Below are positions 24,822 through 34,593 of a stretch of DNA of 53,772 nucleotides, in pieces (within the stretch, counting starts at the first letter, position 1; each line of letters begins with the position of its first letter). Source of the DNA: RGIG4079 sp045531405 (GTDB lineage Bacteria > Bacteroidota > Bacteroidia > Bacteroidales > Muribaculaceae). The translations under genes and the position numbers were made by a program. The notes beneath the pieces are model-generated. The model was not told the DNA's origin, made no database searches, and saw nothing but the letters and a program-made list of their open reading frames with translations. The stretch covers positions 1 through 53,772 of the forward strand of contig JAZSDX010000060.1 of assembly GCA_045531405.1 (NCBI GenBank), in the 5' to 3' direction.

Positions 24822-25658
24822 TTATGCGTGATAAGCGATGAGACCTTCCATTGGTGCTTGAAGGATTTTGCCGATTTTGCAGTCAACTGCATCGGCAGCT
24901 TCTTCAAGAACTTCGCGATAGTAATATGCGATAGAACCAACGAAGTTGATGCTATAGTCTTTGTAGTTAGCATAGTTAGCGATGTTACGCACGAAGAATG
25001 CTTTGAAAGCGTTCAATACAAGACGGTGAACAGCAGGTTCCTCGATATTTTGAATCAAGAATGGAGTGATTGAAGCGAGGAATCGGTTAGCAGGATGTTC
25101 GCGATAAACTTTTTGAATAATTTTCATACGATCGAGGTCGTATTGAGCGAGGAATTTTTCGCAAAGAGGTTCGGGAAGTTGTTTTTTCAACACGTCGCCA
25201 ACGAGTAATTTACCGAGCACAGCACCACTACCTTCATCACCGAGAATATAACCGAGTGGAGACACATTGTCAACGATTTTTTCGCCATCATAGTAGCAAG
25301 AGTTAGAACCTGTACCCAAAATACAAGCAATACCGGCTTCATGACCAAATAGAGCACGAGCAGCTGCGAGAAGGTCGGTATAAACTTCGATTACAGGGGC
25401 AGGAACGTGAGCAGCGATAGCACGACGTACATTGCCACACACATCGTCGTTGATACAACCTGCACCATAGAAATAGATGCTTTCAAATGTCATACCTTTA
25501 ACTTCAGGTTTCAACTCGTTACCCATACGCTCAGCCATTTCTTCTTCGGTGAGCATAATTGCATTCATACCGGGAGTGAAAAACTCCTTAACTACTTTTC
25601 CATCTTCAACGGCACACCATTGGATTTTGGTAGAGCCACAATCTGCAATTAATTTCAT
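24822..25658 (-). CDS. murK: MurK-like amino sugar kinase (BadF/BadG family)
   Basis: The 278-residue ASKHA-fold kinase has the phosphate-1 loop at the start (LIADCGSTKIQWCAV), the adenosine and phosphate-2 region IACILGTGSNSCYYDGEKI near 115, and LGYILGDEGSGAVLGKLL near 140. Relatives phosphorylate GlcNAc, and MurK of Tannerella forsythia phosphorylates MurNAc. Its place between murT and murQ makes MurNAc the likely substrate, since MurQ needs MurNAc-6-P. A paralogue lies at 39278-40111. Specificity for MurNAc or GlcNAc is inferred from context. Confidence 0.85.
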   Translation of the reverse strand: MKLIADCGSTKIQWCAVEDGKVVKEFFTPGMNAIMLTEEEMAERMGNELKPEVKGMTFESIYFYGAGCINDDVCGNVRRAIAAHVPAPVIEVYTDLLAAARALFGHEAGIACILGTGSNSCYYDGEKIVDNVSPLGYILGDEGSGAVLGKLLVGDVLKKQLPEPLCEKFLAQYDLDRMKIIQKVYREHPANRFLASITPFLIQNIEEPAVHRLVLNAFKAFFVRNIANYANYKDYSINFVGSIAYYYREVLEEAADAVDCKIGKILQAPMEGLIAYHA

Positions 25659-25683
25659 GTCGTTATTATTTATGTTTTTATTA

Positions 25684-26850
25684 TTATATTTTTATATAGA
25701 TTTTCTTTTTATAGAGGATATAACCTATCGACCAACAAAGGGCGATAAACATTATAGCATAAATACACGATGCAAGAGTCTCATCTCCGAGCATAGGCAC
25801 AAGGAATTCGCCATAAACATAACCTTTTATAGAAAGGTTGGCAGCTCCAAACTTAAACGAGCCAAAGATGATACCTAAAACACCACCAAGCACATACAAG
25901 AATAATGGGTTGATACCAAACGCTTCAAAGAAACGGCACCATGCTTTATATCCTTTAATGTCGATAATCCAAATAAGCAATGCCAACAATGTAGAAGCAA
26001 GACCACAAGTAACAAGCGCATATGTTGGAGTCCAAAGCTTTTTGTTGATGGGTATTGCATAATCGAAAAGGAAGCCGAGAATCATCAATATAGAACCAAT
26101 GATAAACAAGCGATTTACACGCATATTTATATCTTTCTCTTCCATCATCTTCATTCCAGCCCAGAATCCAATCAATACGTGAGCAATAGATGGAATAGTG
26201 CTTAATAGACCTTCAGGATCAAATGCTTGCTTAAATGCACCAATTTTATCAACATACATGTGATCAATGCCTAAAACAACTTGGTCCACAACTGAAACAA
26301 TGCTACGTTGTGAAAATTCAAGTCCGTGTTCATCTGTTAATAATATTACTCCATAACCCACAAGAAGGGTTGCAACTACCCATAATATGTGTTTGCAACG
26401 AAGCACAAGCACAATAATAGAAGCAGCGCCATAACACAATGCCAAGCGAGGCATAACGCCGAGAATGCGAATTGTGTCAAACGAATTGGCTGCTTCTAAA
26501 AATGATTTACCTCCGGCAATACCATAACACAATTTACTAAACCATGCAATACCAAGCCCGATTGCAAAAATTATGATTGTGCGTTTGATTATTTTGAATA
26601 ACAATGAGCCCGACAACTTAAACTCAAACTTGCGCATTGAGATAAATGTCGAAATCCCCATTATAAACATAAAGAATGGGAAAATGAGATCGGTAGGAGT
26701 TAATCCATTCCAAGGAGCATGACCAAGTGGACGATACATATAGCTCCAAGAACCCGGGTTATTTACAAGAATCATACCTGCGATGGTGATACCTCGGAGG
26801 ATATCAAGAGCAAGCATGCGTTGACTTTGTTTTTTTACAACTTCTGCCAT
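25684..26850 (-). CDS. murT: MurT-like inner-membrane transporter (DUF5009/NagX family)
   Basis: The 388-residue protein has about ten membrane helices. Its start matches the DUF5009/NagX family: RMLALDILRGITIAGMILVN, then PGSWSYMYRPLGHAPWNG and TPTDLIFPFFMFIMGISTF. A relative in Tannerella forsythia, MurT, takes up MurNAc, and there too the gene sits beside murK and murQ. The family also resembles heparan-alpha-glucosaminide acetyltransferase, so an acyl-transfer role is a possible alternative. It lies 9 bases after the dehydrogenase and 25 before murK. Confidence 0.82.
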   Translation of the reverse strand: MAEVVKKQSQRMLALDILRGITIAGMILVNNPGSWSYMYRPLGHAPWNGLTPTDLIFPFFMFIMGISTFISMRKFEFKLSGSLLFKIIKRTIIIFAIGLGIAWFSKLCYGIAGGKSFLEAANSFDTIRILGVMPRLALCYGAASIIVLVLRCKHILWVVATLLVGYGVILLTDEHGLEFSQRSIVSVVDQVVLGIDHMYVDKIGAFKQAFDPEGLLSTIPSIAHVLIGFWAGMKMMEEKDINMRVNRLFIIGSILMILGFLFDYAIPINKKLWTPTYALVTCGLASTLLALLIWIIDIKGYKAWCRFFEAFGINPLFLYVLGGVLGIIFGSFKFGAANLSIKGYVYGEFLVPMLGDETLASCIYAIMFIALCWSIGYILYKKKIYIKI

Positions 26851-26859
26851 CAGATAATT

Positions 26860-29658
26860 TTATTTTTTTGATTTAGTACAACTATCAACCAAATAAGCGA
26901 TTGATTTATATGGAATACCACTATTAGTGGTTAGACCTATTTCACAAGTGCGGCTGTTTGAGTAGCCATGAGTTGCTCCCGAAGCTTCGATTTGTGGACG
27001 AAGTTTGCGCAACGCATATTTATTAAGGTCGGGCAACATAAAGCCTTTGTCACCGGCGAAACCACAACAACCCACTTCGGTAGGAACAACTACATTACGA
27101 GAACACATCCGAGCAAGTGCGATGATTTTATCGGCAAGTCCCATACGACGCAATGAACATGTTACGTGAACGGCCACAGTCTCATCAGTTTGAGTAAAGA
27201 CGAGATTTGGAGCAAGGAATTCATAAATAAATTCAGCAGGCTCATAGAGGTGCATTGATGTGATGTGGTCGCGCATGCGATGTAGACATGGGCTTTGGTC
27301 GCAAAGCACAGGATATTTGCCATTTTCAGATGCTTCGAGCAATGCCTTTTCGAGTTCGGCTGTTTTGCGATCAGCAATATCAGGCATACCCTTACTTTCC
27401 CAAATCATACCACAACAAAGTTTCTTCATGTTTTTGGGGAAGATTACTTCATACCCAGCCTTGTTACACAATTTAATTATAGTATCTACAAGTGGAGCAA
27501 TTTTTTTCCCTTTTTCACGCGAAACGCCCATGGTTTGATTTATACAACTTGGGAAATAAACCACCTTTTTATCGGCAGGATTAATCGGTTCTTTTGCCGA
27601 ATAGAACGCACCGGGAAGTGAAGGAGTCCACAATGGAACACCTACTTTGTTTAATGCACCACCGATGGCATTTACTCCACCATCACCAAGCACTGCTCCT
27701 GCAAGATTTGCAGCAGAAAGCACAGGGCGTAACACCCCAGTGATTGTGTGAAGATTCTTTGCTGCGAAGTCTCCGATTTTATACCCCATGCTACCTTTAG
27801 GCAACGATGCTTGACGCAAATCGTGAATCATTTCACCGGTGTTGTTGCCCATAGGACAAGTCATACTACACAATCCATCACCTGCACAAGTAGCGTTACC
27901 ATATGATTCAAATTGTTTTTCAAGACGAGCCAAACGTGCCGGGTCTTCACCGGTAGTTCTCAATCGAGTAATTTCACGTTGAGCCACTGTGCGTTGACGA
28001 GCAGAGAGTGAGCCAGAATAACCACATGTCACACAGTTCACTTCACAGAATCCACATTCGATACATTTATCTACATGAGGATTGGTCAAAGGCATTGGTT
28101 TCAATCCTTTGATGTAACATTCGGGGTCATCATTGAAAATTACCCCGGGATTGAGGATATTTTGAGGGTCGAATAATTCTTTGACGCGTTTCATCATCGT
28201 CCAAGCTTTTTCTCCCCATTCTTTTTCTACAAACGGAGCCATATTGCGACCTGTACCATGTTCGGCTTTCAATGAGCCATCATAACGGTCAACAACAAGA
28301 CGTTCAACAGCCAACATCAACTCCTTGTAACGATTGATTTCTTCCTGAGAGTCAAATGACTGTGATATAATAAAGTGATAGTTACCTTCAAGTGCGTGAC
28401 CATAGATACAAGCATCGTTATAGCCATTGTCTTGAAGTAGTTGTTGTAATTCCACAGTAGCCTTTGGGAGGTCTTCGATGTGGAACGCCACGTCTTCGAT
28501 AAGCACTGTAGTGCCAAGAGGACGAGTACCGCCAACCGATGGGAAGATACCTGAACGGATTTTCCAATATTCAGAGTATTCTTCGGGTTTGTCGGTGAAG
28601 TAAGCCGGTTTGAATAGATTAAACGGCTTGAGAATTTCGAGAATTTCGTTGATATTTTTTTGCAACTCTTCGGGAGTGTCGGCCTTTGTTTCGGTGAGCA
28701 CAGCAGTGAGCCCTTTGCCTGTTGGGTCGTTTACTGCCGAGAGTGATTTTTTGTCGAGAAGTTCGGCTCCGAATACAGGACCTTTCTTCATTGCCACCAC
28801 TGCTTTACATGCTTCTTCCAAGTCGCTGAAATAAAGCATTGCACTTGCTGAATATGGATAGAGATGAGCAGTGTTTACAGTGATTTCCGACATAAATGCC
28901 AATGTACCTTCCGAGCCAACGATGCTGTGAGCGATAATATCAAATGGATCGCGGAATGTTACGAATGGCAATAGGTTTAACCCTGTAACATTTTTAATGC
29001 TATATTTATAAAGTATGCGTTTCTTTAATTCTTCATCGGCACAAATTTCATCACGCAACTTCATTATACCATCTATAAATTGAGGTTTGTTCATCGCAAA
29101 AAGTTTGCGAGAGCGGTCATCGCCTGTATCAAGCACAGTACCATCGGCAAAAACCAAACGTACTGACTTCAAAATCTTGTCACTATTGGCGTGAGTGCCA
29201 CAGTTCATACCCGAAGCATTGTTCACTACAATACCACCCACCATAGCCGAGTTTTTAGAGGCGGGGTCGGGAGAGAACATACGACCATAGGGTTTTAGGT
29301 AGTCATTTACACGACTACCTATAATCCCAGGTTGTAGTTTTATTGTTTCGGCACCGGGGCCAATTTCATAGCCTTCCCAGTGCTTACCTGCTACAATCAA
29401 AATTGAGTCACTAATGGCTTGCCCCGAAAGACTTGTTCCTGCTGCACGGAATGTAACAGGCAAATTATGTTTAGATGCAATCGAAAGCAGTTTCGACACC
29501 TCTTCTTCATTATTTGAACGAATCACAATTTGAGGTATCATGCGATAAAAACCGGCATCTGTACCCCATGCGAGGAGACGAAGATCATCGGTATATATAC
29601 GATCTTTTGATACTATACCTTTTATGTCTTTTAAAAACTCTTTATAAGCAAGTTCCAT
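26860..29658 (-). CDS. FAD/4Fe-4S dehydrogenase, probable D-lactate dehydrogenase
   Basis: The 932-residue protein has an FAD_binding_4 domain (about 40-180, with FRAAGTSLSGQAISD and GGIVVNNASGMNCGTHANS) and an FAD-oxidase C domain (about 210-500). Two 4Fe-4S motifs follow (CIECGFCEVNC near 535; CAGDGLCSMTCPMG near 595), then two CCG domains (CCGMIWESKG near 750; CCGFAGDKGF near 866). This layout is that of respiratory D-2-hydroxyacid or D-lactate dehydrogenases, which pass electrons toward quinone. Because MurQ releases D-lactate and is encoded in the same run, D-lactate is the favoured substrate. D-2-hydroxyglutarate (YdiJ type) is the main alternative. Confidence 0.85.
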   Translation of the reverse strand: MELAYKEFLKDIKGIVSKDRIYTDDLRLLAWGTDAGFYRMIPQIVIRSNNEEEVSKLLSIASKHNLPVTFRAAGTSLSGQAISDSILIVAGKHWEGYEIGPGAETIKLQPGIIGSRVNDYLKPYGRMFSPDPASKNSAMVGGIVVNNASGMNCGTHANSDKILKSVRLVFADGTVLDTGDDRSRKLFAMNKPQFIDGIMKLRDEICADEELKKRILYKYSIKNVTGLNLLPFVTFRDPFDIIAHSIVGSEGTLAFMSEITVNTAHLYPYSASAMLYFSDLEEACKAVVAMKKGPVFGAELLDKKSLSAVNDPTGKGLTAVLTETKADTPEELQKNINEILEILKPFNLFKPAYFTDKPEEYSEYWKIRSGIFPSVGGTRPLGTTVLIEDVAFHIEDLPKATVELQQLLQDNGYNDACIYGHALEGNYHFIISQSFDSQEEINRYKELMLAVERLVVDRYDGSLKAEHGTGRNMAPFVEKEWGEKAWTMMKRVKELFDPQNILNPGVIFNDDPECYIKGLKPMPLTNPHVDKCIECGFCEVNCVTCGYSGSLSARQRTVAQREITRLRTTGEDPARLARLEKQFESYGNATCAGDGLCSMTCPMGNNTGEMIHDLRQASLPKGSMGYKIGDFAAKNLHTITGVLRPVLSAANLAGAVLGDGGVNAIGGALNKVGVPLWTPSLPGAFYSAKEPINPADKKVVYFPSCINQTMGVSREKGKKIAPLVDTIIKLCNKAGYEVIFPKNMKKLCCGMIWESKGMPDIADRKTAELEKALLEASENGKYPVLCDQSPCLHRMRDHITSMHLYEPAEFIYEFLAPNLVFTQTDETVAVHVTCSLRRMGLADKIIALARMCSRNVVVPTEVGCCGFAGDKGFMLPDLNKYALRKLRPQIEASGATHGYSNSRTCEIGLTTNSGIPYKSIAYLVDSCTKSKK

Positions 29659-29680
29659 AAGTGATTTAAATTATGTCTTT

Positions 29681-30928
29681 TTAATTGTAGAGATAATATT
29701 TAGCCGATTTGGCCTTAAATGCTTCAACATCTTTGTTCCAATAGTCAATGATGTCGGCAACTTTATAATTCTTTGAGAATTTGATGCGAATTTGGTCGGT
29801 ACCACATACTTTGTCAAACATGTTCCAACGGTTGCCCAATGTACCTTGACCATCTTCGTCGAGGAGGCGTTTGTCGGGATACATTTCAGCCAAAATTTCC
29901 ATTGCATGGAATTGAACCATAGTCAATTCACAATCAAGCACATCGGTCACATAAAGTTGAACACCTTGAAGGTTTTCACCTTTACCCACGCTATAATAAG
30001 GTTTGATGTGAATTGGACGGAAGTCGATACCTTTAAGATTCAATGCATTCAATCGTTTGCAGAATTCGTTTGCATCAATCCATGAAGCACAAATCAATTG
30101 GAAAGGCATAGTGTAACCTACACCAATCGACACGAAATACAATTCACCGATAATACCTGTTGTGGGGTAATAAACAGCCGATTGTGGATAGGGTTGATGT
30201 GGTGAAGGAAGAATCCAAGGCATGCCTGTTTGGTCAAATGTCATATAACGATGCCAGCCTTGCATAGGCACAACAGTCAATTTTGTTTTCTTACCATCTT
30301 TCAACATACCATCATTTAGCATCAAAGCAAGCTCTCCGGGAGTCAAACCATAAAGATATGGTATTTCAAATTGGCTCACCAATGAGTAGAATCCTTCTTC
30401 AACAAGGTTACCTTCAACCTTCAATCCTGAAAGAGGATTGGGTCGGTCAAGCACCATAAATTCTTTGCCATTTTCGGCACACGCTTCCATACACAATCCC
30501 ATTGTGCTGATGAAGGTGAACGAACGGCAGCCGTTGTCTTGAATGTCATAAACAAGCACATCTACATCTTTAAGCATTTCGGCCGATGGTTTCTTGTTTT
30601 TGCCATACAATGAATATACGGTAACACCTGTTGCAGCATCGGTGTAAGTATCAACCTTTTCACCTGCAGGAATATCGCCACGCACACCATGTTCGGGGCT
30701 ATAAAGAGCTTTAAGCTCTACACCCGGAGCATTGGCAAGAATGTCGATTGTTGACACAAGATTGTTGTCAACACCACTGGGATTGGTAATCAAACCCACA
30801 CGTTTGCCTTTCAACTGCTCAAAACCTCCATCACAAAGTGTTTCCACCCCGGGTTTTACTTGAGCAGAAGCTGCCATTGCCACAAGGGCAATGGCGAGCA
30901 CTGATATTTTCTTGAAAAATTTAATCAT
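29681..30928 (-). CDS. namZ: exo-beta-N-acetylmuramidase NamZ (DUF1343)
   Basis: The 415-residue protein carries a signal peptide (MIKFFKKISVLAIALVAMAA, cleaved near ASAQ) and a full DUF1343 domain: KRVGLITNPSGVDNNLVSTI near 45, LYSPEHGVRGDIPAGEKVDT near 80, VLVYDIQDNGCRSFTFI near 130 and VLDRPNPLSGL near 165. NamZ of Bacillus subtilis, founder of this family, removes MurNAc from the non-reducing end of glycan chains. Here it would act in the periplasm and supply MurNAc to MurT. It lies 2 bases after the AmpG-like gene. Confidence 0.88.
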   Translation of the reverse strand: MIKFFKKISVLAIALVAMAASAQVKPGVETLCDGGFEQLKGKRVGLITNPSGVDNNLVSTIDILANAPGVELKALYSPEHGVRGDIPAGEKVDTYTDAATGVTVYSLYGKNKKPSAEMLKDVDVLVYDIQDNGCRSFTFISTMGLCMEACAENGKEFMVLDRPNPLSGLKVEGNLVEEGFYSLVSQFEIPYLYGLTPGELALMLNDGMLKDGKKTKLTVVPMQGWHRYMTFDQTGMPWILPSPHQPYPQSAVYYPTTGIIGELYFVSIGVGYTMPFQLICASWIDANEFCKRLNALNLKGIDFRPIHIKPYYSVGKGENLQGVQLYVTDVLDCELTMVQFHAMEILAEMYPDKRLLDEDGQGTLGNRWNMFDKVCGTDQIRIKFSKNYKVADIIDYWNKDVEAFKAKSAKYYLYN

Positions 30929-30930
30929 GT

Positions 30931-32298
30931 TTATTTCTTTTCTTCAACTTCTTTAGCTCCATATTTTGGGTCGATGTGACGACGTACAAGAGCTGTTACA
31001 GCCCATGTTGCAAAGTTACAAGCAAGTACCCACCAGAAGAAGTTGATATAAGAGTTACCCAAAAGTTCTTCCTTAATGTAACCGGCAGCCATACCTGGAA
31101 GCATCATACCAAGAGCCATGAATGCTGTACAGATAGCATAGTGTGATGTTTTGTAAGGACCATCTGCAAAGTACATCATATAAAGCATGAATGCTGTAAA
31201 ACCAAAACCGTATGCAAATTGTTCAAGAACGATAGCACTGAAGATTATTGCTTTACCACCAATTTCAGCATACGATGGTTGTACGTTTGAAAGTATAATA
31301 TAAGCTACACAGTTGAGTGATGTTGCAAGAGCCATTGGCCAAATCCATTTTTTAAGACCACCCTTAGAAGCTACGATACCACCAATGATACCCCCAATAG
31401 TAAGACCAATAATAGCAAGTGTGCCGTATGCAAAACCAACTTCAGTTTGAGTCATACCAAGACCACCAGCCTCGCGAGCCGCAAGAAGGAATGGTTGACA
31501 AAGTTTCACAACTTGAGCTTCAGGAAGACGATAAAGAAGCATGAACAACATTGCAAGAATCACATGTTTCTTTTGGAAGAAAGTAACAAACGAACCTGAG
31601 AATTCTTTAACGATATCACCTACTGATTTCTTTTTAGAATCTTGACCACCAACTGCTTTATCGGCAACAGGAGCTGGGAGAATGAAAGCATGATAAAGTG
31701 ATACAACGGCAAAGAATGCAGCACAAATTATTACTGTGTATTTCCAACCAAGAGCTACATCACCGGTTTGATCTTGAAGGAGTCCGGCAAGAATAACAAG
31801 ACCACCTTGACCAAACACGTTGGCACAACGATAGAATGTAGAACGGATACCAACAAACATACTTTGTTCAGATGTATTAAGTGCAATCATGTAGAAACCA
31901 TCTGATGCGATATCGTGAGTTGCTGAACAGAATGCAGTAATAAAATAGAAGAATAAGCAAAGCATAAATGCACTTACAGGAAGTCCATTAGCTATATCTT
32001 CTTTATTTGGCAATGGAAGAGTGAAAGCGATTGCAGCAAGACCTACTGCAACACAAATTTGCATAGTTACTGTCCACCAACGTTTTGTGCGAATAATGTC
32101 AACGATTGGGCCCCAGAATGGTTTGATTACCCAAGGTAAATAGAGCCAACCAGTATAAAGAGTAGCATCGGTTTCCGACATACCAAGTTGAGTAAAGAGA
32201 ACCATTGTCACCATATTGATGAAAATAAATGGAATCCCTTGTGCAAAATAGAGCGTAGGAATCCACGCCCAAGGATTGCGTTTTGTTGCTTTAGCCAT
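30931..32298 (-). CDS. ampG: AmpG-like muropeptide permease (MFS)
   Basis: The 455-residue protein has 12 predicted membrane helices. It opens with WAWIPTLYFAQGIPFIFINM and continues with LPWVIKPFWGPIVDI, the AmpG-type N-terminus of the major facilitator superfamily. FCSATHDIASDGFYMI near residue 115 is also typical. AmpG imports GlcNAc-anhydroMurNAc muropeptides from the periplasm. Its neighbours namZ and a SpoIID-like gene agree with that role. Whether it takes disaccharides, monosaccharides or peptides cannot be told. Confidence 0.85.
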   Translation of the reverse strand: MAKATKRNPWAWIPTLYFAQGIPFIFINMVTMVLFTQLGMSETDATLYTGWLYLPWVIKPFWGPIVDIIRTKRWWTVTMQICVAVGLAAIAFTLPLPNKEDIANGLPVSAFMLCLFFYFITAFCSATHDIASDGFYMIALNTSEQSMFVGIRSTFYRCANVFGQGGLVILAGLLQDQTGDVALGWKYTVIICAAFFAVVSLYHAFILPAPVADKAVGGQDSKKKSVGDIVKEFSGSFVTFFQKKHVILAMLFMLLYRLPEAQVVKLCQPFLLAAREAGGLGMTQTEVGFAYGTLAIIGLTIGGIIGGIVASKGGLKKWIWPMALATSLNCVAYIILSNVQPSYAEIGGKAIIFSAIVLEQFAYGFGFTAFMLYMMYFADGPYKTSHYAICTAFMALGMMLPGMAAGYIKEELLGNSYINFFWWVLACNFATWAVTALVRRHIDPKYGAKEVEEKK

Positions 32299-32321
32299 TT
32301 TTACTTATTTTTATTTAGTTA

Positions 32322-33638
32322 TTAATATAATTCTTTAATTTCGGCATCAACGAAATAGTGGAGAAGGATTTCTTTGTAGTTATATCCTTTAGCTCCCATT
32401 ACAGCTGCACCAATTTGGCAAAGACCTACACCATGTCCCCACCCTGCTCCTTTGAGAGTGAATGATGAAGGGAGTCCGTTTGCATCATTTTCGCCTTTTT
32501 CAACCACAAAAGCAGAACTATAGAGGTGAGAAGGAGAAAGTGTGCGACGAATTTCAAGTTCTTTACCGATAGTAAGAGTTTTGTTAGTGCCTACAATTTT
32601 GAGTTTATAAAGTCGACCCGAAGTACCACGAGCGATAGGTTCGAGGTCAACAATATTACCATAGTCCATGCCAGAGCGTTCTTTCACTAATTTTGATATT
32701 TCTTCTTGAGTGTAAGTAACTTCCCAGCGATAGAAGTCGGTAGTTTCTTGGTCGTAGTTATTTAGAACTTGCGAAAGGATTTCAGCGTCAGAAGTATTGC
32801 AATGAGCTTCAGGACGAGTCAAAATCCATTCACGAGCATTTTCTTCGATAGTCAAGTCGGGGAAATCAGTTTCATTTTCACCATCGCGACGAGCCGCAAG
32901 ATAGTCATAATGAATAGGTTCCCAACAGTTTTCAAATTCCTCATAAACGCCACCACAGCATTTAGAGAAACGAGCGTCACAAAGGTTTTCTCCGTCCATC
33001 AACACTTGACCACGAGTAGCTTCGATAGCTTTAGCGACTTCAGGAGTAGATGCACGAGTGATACCTTGGTAACGTTGGCAGTGGTCATCGGCACACACAT
33101 CAAAATTGATGTGGTCTTCTCGGTCATACCACTTAATCATTTCATCGTCAGATGTTTTTTCTACGGCTGAATATTGTTCGCCGGCATCAACGATGCGTTT
33201 GTTTTTATCAATTTGAGCGAGTAACCAACTACGAGAGATAACAGCATGAGCTTTAAGCAATTCAAGCGAAGCAGTTGCACTCATTTCTGATGAAATTACG
33301 CTCAAAAGATAATCTTCAACACCTAATATATTAATAGGTGTGATTTTGCCATTCTCAACGATAAGTTTGAGTGCGCCTTTGAAACGTTGGTTTTCTTTAC
33401 GTTCCCAGTGGAAGTTCACCCCAATGGTCACATCTTCAAGCCAAAAGGAAACTTCTTCGTTTGCTGGTTCAAAAAATAGTTCGGTATATTCTTTATTGTT
33501 CCAAATAATAGATTTACCATCGGTGGTAGCCACTTGGCTACCACTGACAGTAGTATCTGAAACATGGAAATCACCGTCGAGGATAAATTTCACCTCTGCG
33601 GCACTCATGATGCCGACCTTAATTTTGGGTTCTTCCAT
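32322..33638 (-). CDS. SpoIID/LytB-domain protein without signal peptide
   Basis: The 438-residue protein has the SpoIID signature: VISSEMSATASLELLKAHAV near residue 115, holding the catalytic Glu of SpoIID-type lytic transglycosylases; the VCADDHCQRYQGI metal-site-like region near 190; and GWGHGVGLCQIGAAVMGAKG near 403. SpoIID cuts denuded glycan to anhydroMurNAc ends. Oddly, the N-terminus (MEEPKIKVGIMSAAEVKFI) has no signal peptide, and no in-frame upstream ATG precedes a stop, so the protein looks cytoplasmic. It lies 13 bases after the DUF4922 gene and 23 before ampG. The organism is not a spore former, so a recycling role is likelier. Confidence 0.85.
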   Translation of the reverse strand: MEEPKIKVGIMSAAEVKFILDGDFHVSDTTVSGSQVATTDGKSIIWNNKEYTELFFEPANEEVSFWLEDVTIGVNFHWERKENQRFKGALKLIVENGKITPINILGVEDYLLSVISSEMSATASLELLKAHAVISRSWLLAQIDKNKRIVDAGEQYSAVEKTSDDEMIKWYDREDHINFDVCADDHCQRYQGITRASTPEVAKAIEATRGQVLMDGENLCDARFSKCCGGVYEEFENCWEPIHYDYLAARRDGENETDFPDLTIEENAREWILTRPEAHCNTSDAEILSQVLNNYDQETTDFYRWEVTYTQEEISKLVKERSGMDYGNIVDLEPIARGTSGRLYKLKIVGTNKTLTIGKELEIRRTLSPSHLYSSAFVVEKGENDANGLPSSFTLKGAGWGHGVGLCQIGAAVMGAKGYNYKEILLHYFVDAEIKELY

Positions 33639-33651
33639 TAATTGTTTGTTT

Positions 33652-34581
33652 TTACTTAATGTTATTTACAATTTCTTCAACATCTTCGGTGCTGAGGCAA
33701 AGTTCATTAAAGATTACTTTTACCAATTCAGCATCAAGTTTGTTAAAGTCTTTTTCAAGAGGAGTGATAAACACACCACCCATATCTACCGAAGCTGGGC
33801 TAAGCAACATTTTGTCGTCACCTTCAGTTCCATAGAACGAAGGACGGTGTTGTTTGCGAGGAATAACAACCAAGCGAACACCAGCAGGAGTTGCATAGCA
33901 AAGAAGGTTCATCATTGGCTCTTTTTCTCCTTCGGGAACAGGAATTGCATCGTAAAGACGAGCAAACAAACGTTCTCCGGCTTGAGGATCATTAGAATCA
34001 ATAACAAACACATTTAGAGGGAGTGAATCACACACAGCGAGCACTGCATCTCCATCGGTAGCTACAGTTTTAAGTTCCTTACCATCAAGAGCTTCTCCGA
34101 TAGTTAAGAAATCGCTGTTACCGGCTTGGAAGTGCATGTGGTCGGGAGCAGATGCACCACACTTAGGACCATTATAGAATACAGTGTATTCATCAAGTTC
34201 TTTAGCAAGGCTCATCATGTCGGCAATGCGACCTTTGATAAGTTGATCAACGTGCCCCATGTCGGGGATAGTCAAGTGACGTGGGAAAATTGGGAATGGA
34301 TTAATAAGTACGATATAACCATTACCCCACTCTATGCCACGTTGAACCGAAGGACGATTTTCGGCACAAAGGAAACATTTACGAGCAGCAAGTGATTTAG
34401 CATCAACTTTAGCCGAAGAAGAAATGATACGTGCAGGGTTGAATTGCACTTTTATTTTCATTCCATCAACGTCAAGTTCTTTTACTTTAACACCTTTGAG
34501 TGCTTCAAAGTTATCAGCGGCAGTTTGCCATTCGGCAAGCTGCTCGCCAATAAATTTGTTTATCATTTCTGAATTAATCAC
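33652..34581 (-). CDS. DUF4922 protein, HIT/GalT-like nucleotidyltransferase candidate
   Basis: The 309-residue cytoplasmic protein contains GYIVLINPFPIFPRHLTIPD (about 105) and, near residue 148, GASAPDHMHFQAG. The HMHFQ in it matches the HxHxQ active-site pattern of the GalT, Apa2 and GDP-galactose phosphorylase branch of the HIT superfamily. A CFLC motif lies near residue 70. It may transfer or release a nucleotide from a sugar phosphate. No substrate is known to me. It stands 12 bases after a glycosyltransferase gene and 13 before a SpoIID-like gene, so an amino-sugar substrate is an inference from context. Confidence 0.75.
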   Translation of the reverse strand: MINSEMINKFIGEQLAEWQTAADNFEALKGVKVKELDVDGMKIKVQFNPARIISSSAKVDAKSLAARKCFLCAENRPSVQRGIEWGNGYIVLINPFPIFPRHLTIPDMGHVDQLIKGRIADMMSLAKELDEYTVFYNGPKCGASAPDHMHFQAGNSDFLTIGEALDGKELKTVATDGDAVLAVCDSLPLNVFVIDSNDPQAGERLFARLYDAIPVPEGEKEPMMNLLCYATPAGVRLVVIPRKQHRPSFYGTEGDDKMLLSPASVDMGGVFITPLEKDFNKLDAELVKVIFNELCLSTEDVEEIVNNIK

Positions 34582-34593
34582 GGTCGTAAGGAA

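Noticed and set aside
25684..26850. Heparan-alpha-glucosaminide acetyltransferase as the main call
   Set aside because: Family similarity allows it, but the position next to murK and murQ fits the MurT transporter better.
32322..33638. Evidence of sporulation from the SpoIID domain
   Set aside because: The domain is widespread in non-sporulating bacteria as a wall enzyme and no other sporulation gene is present.
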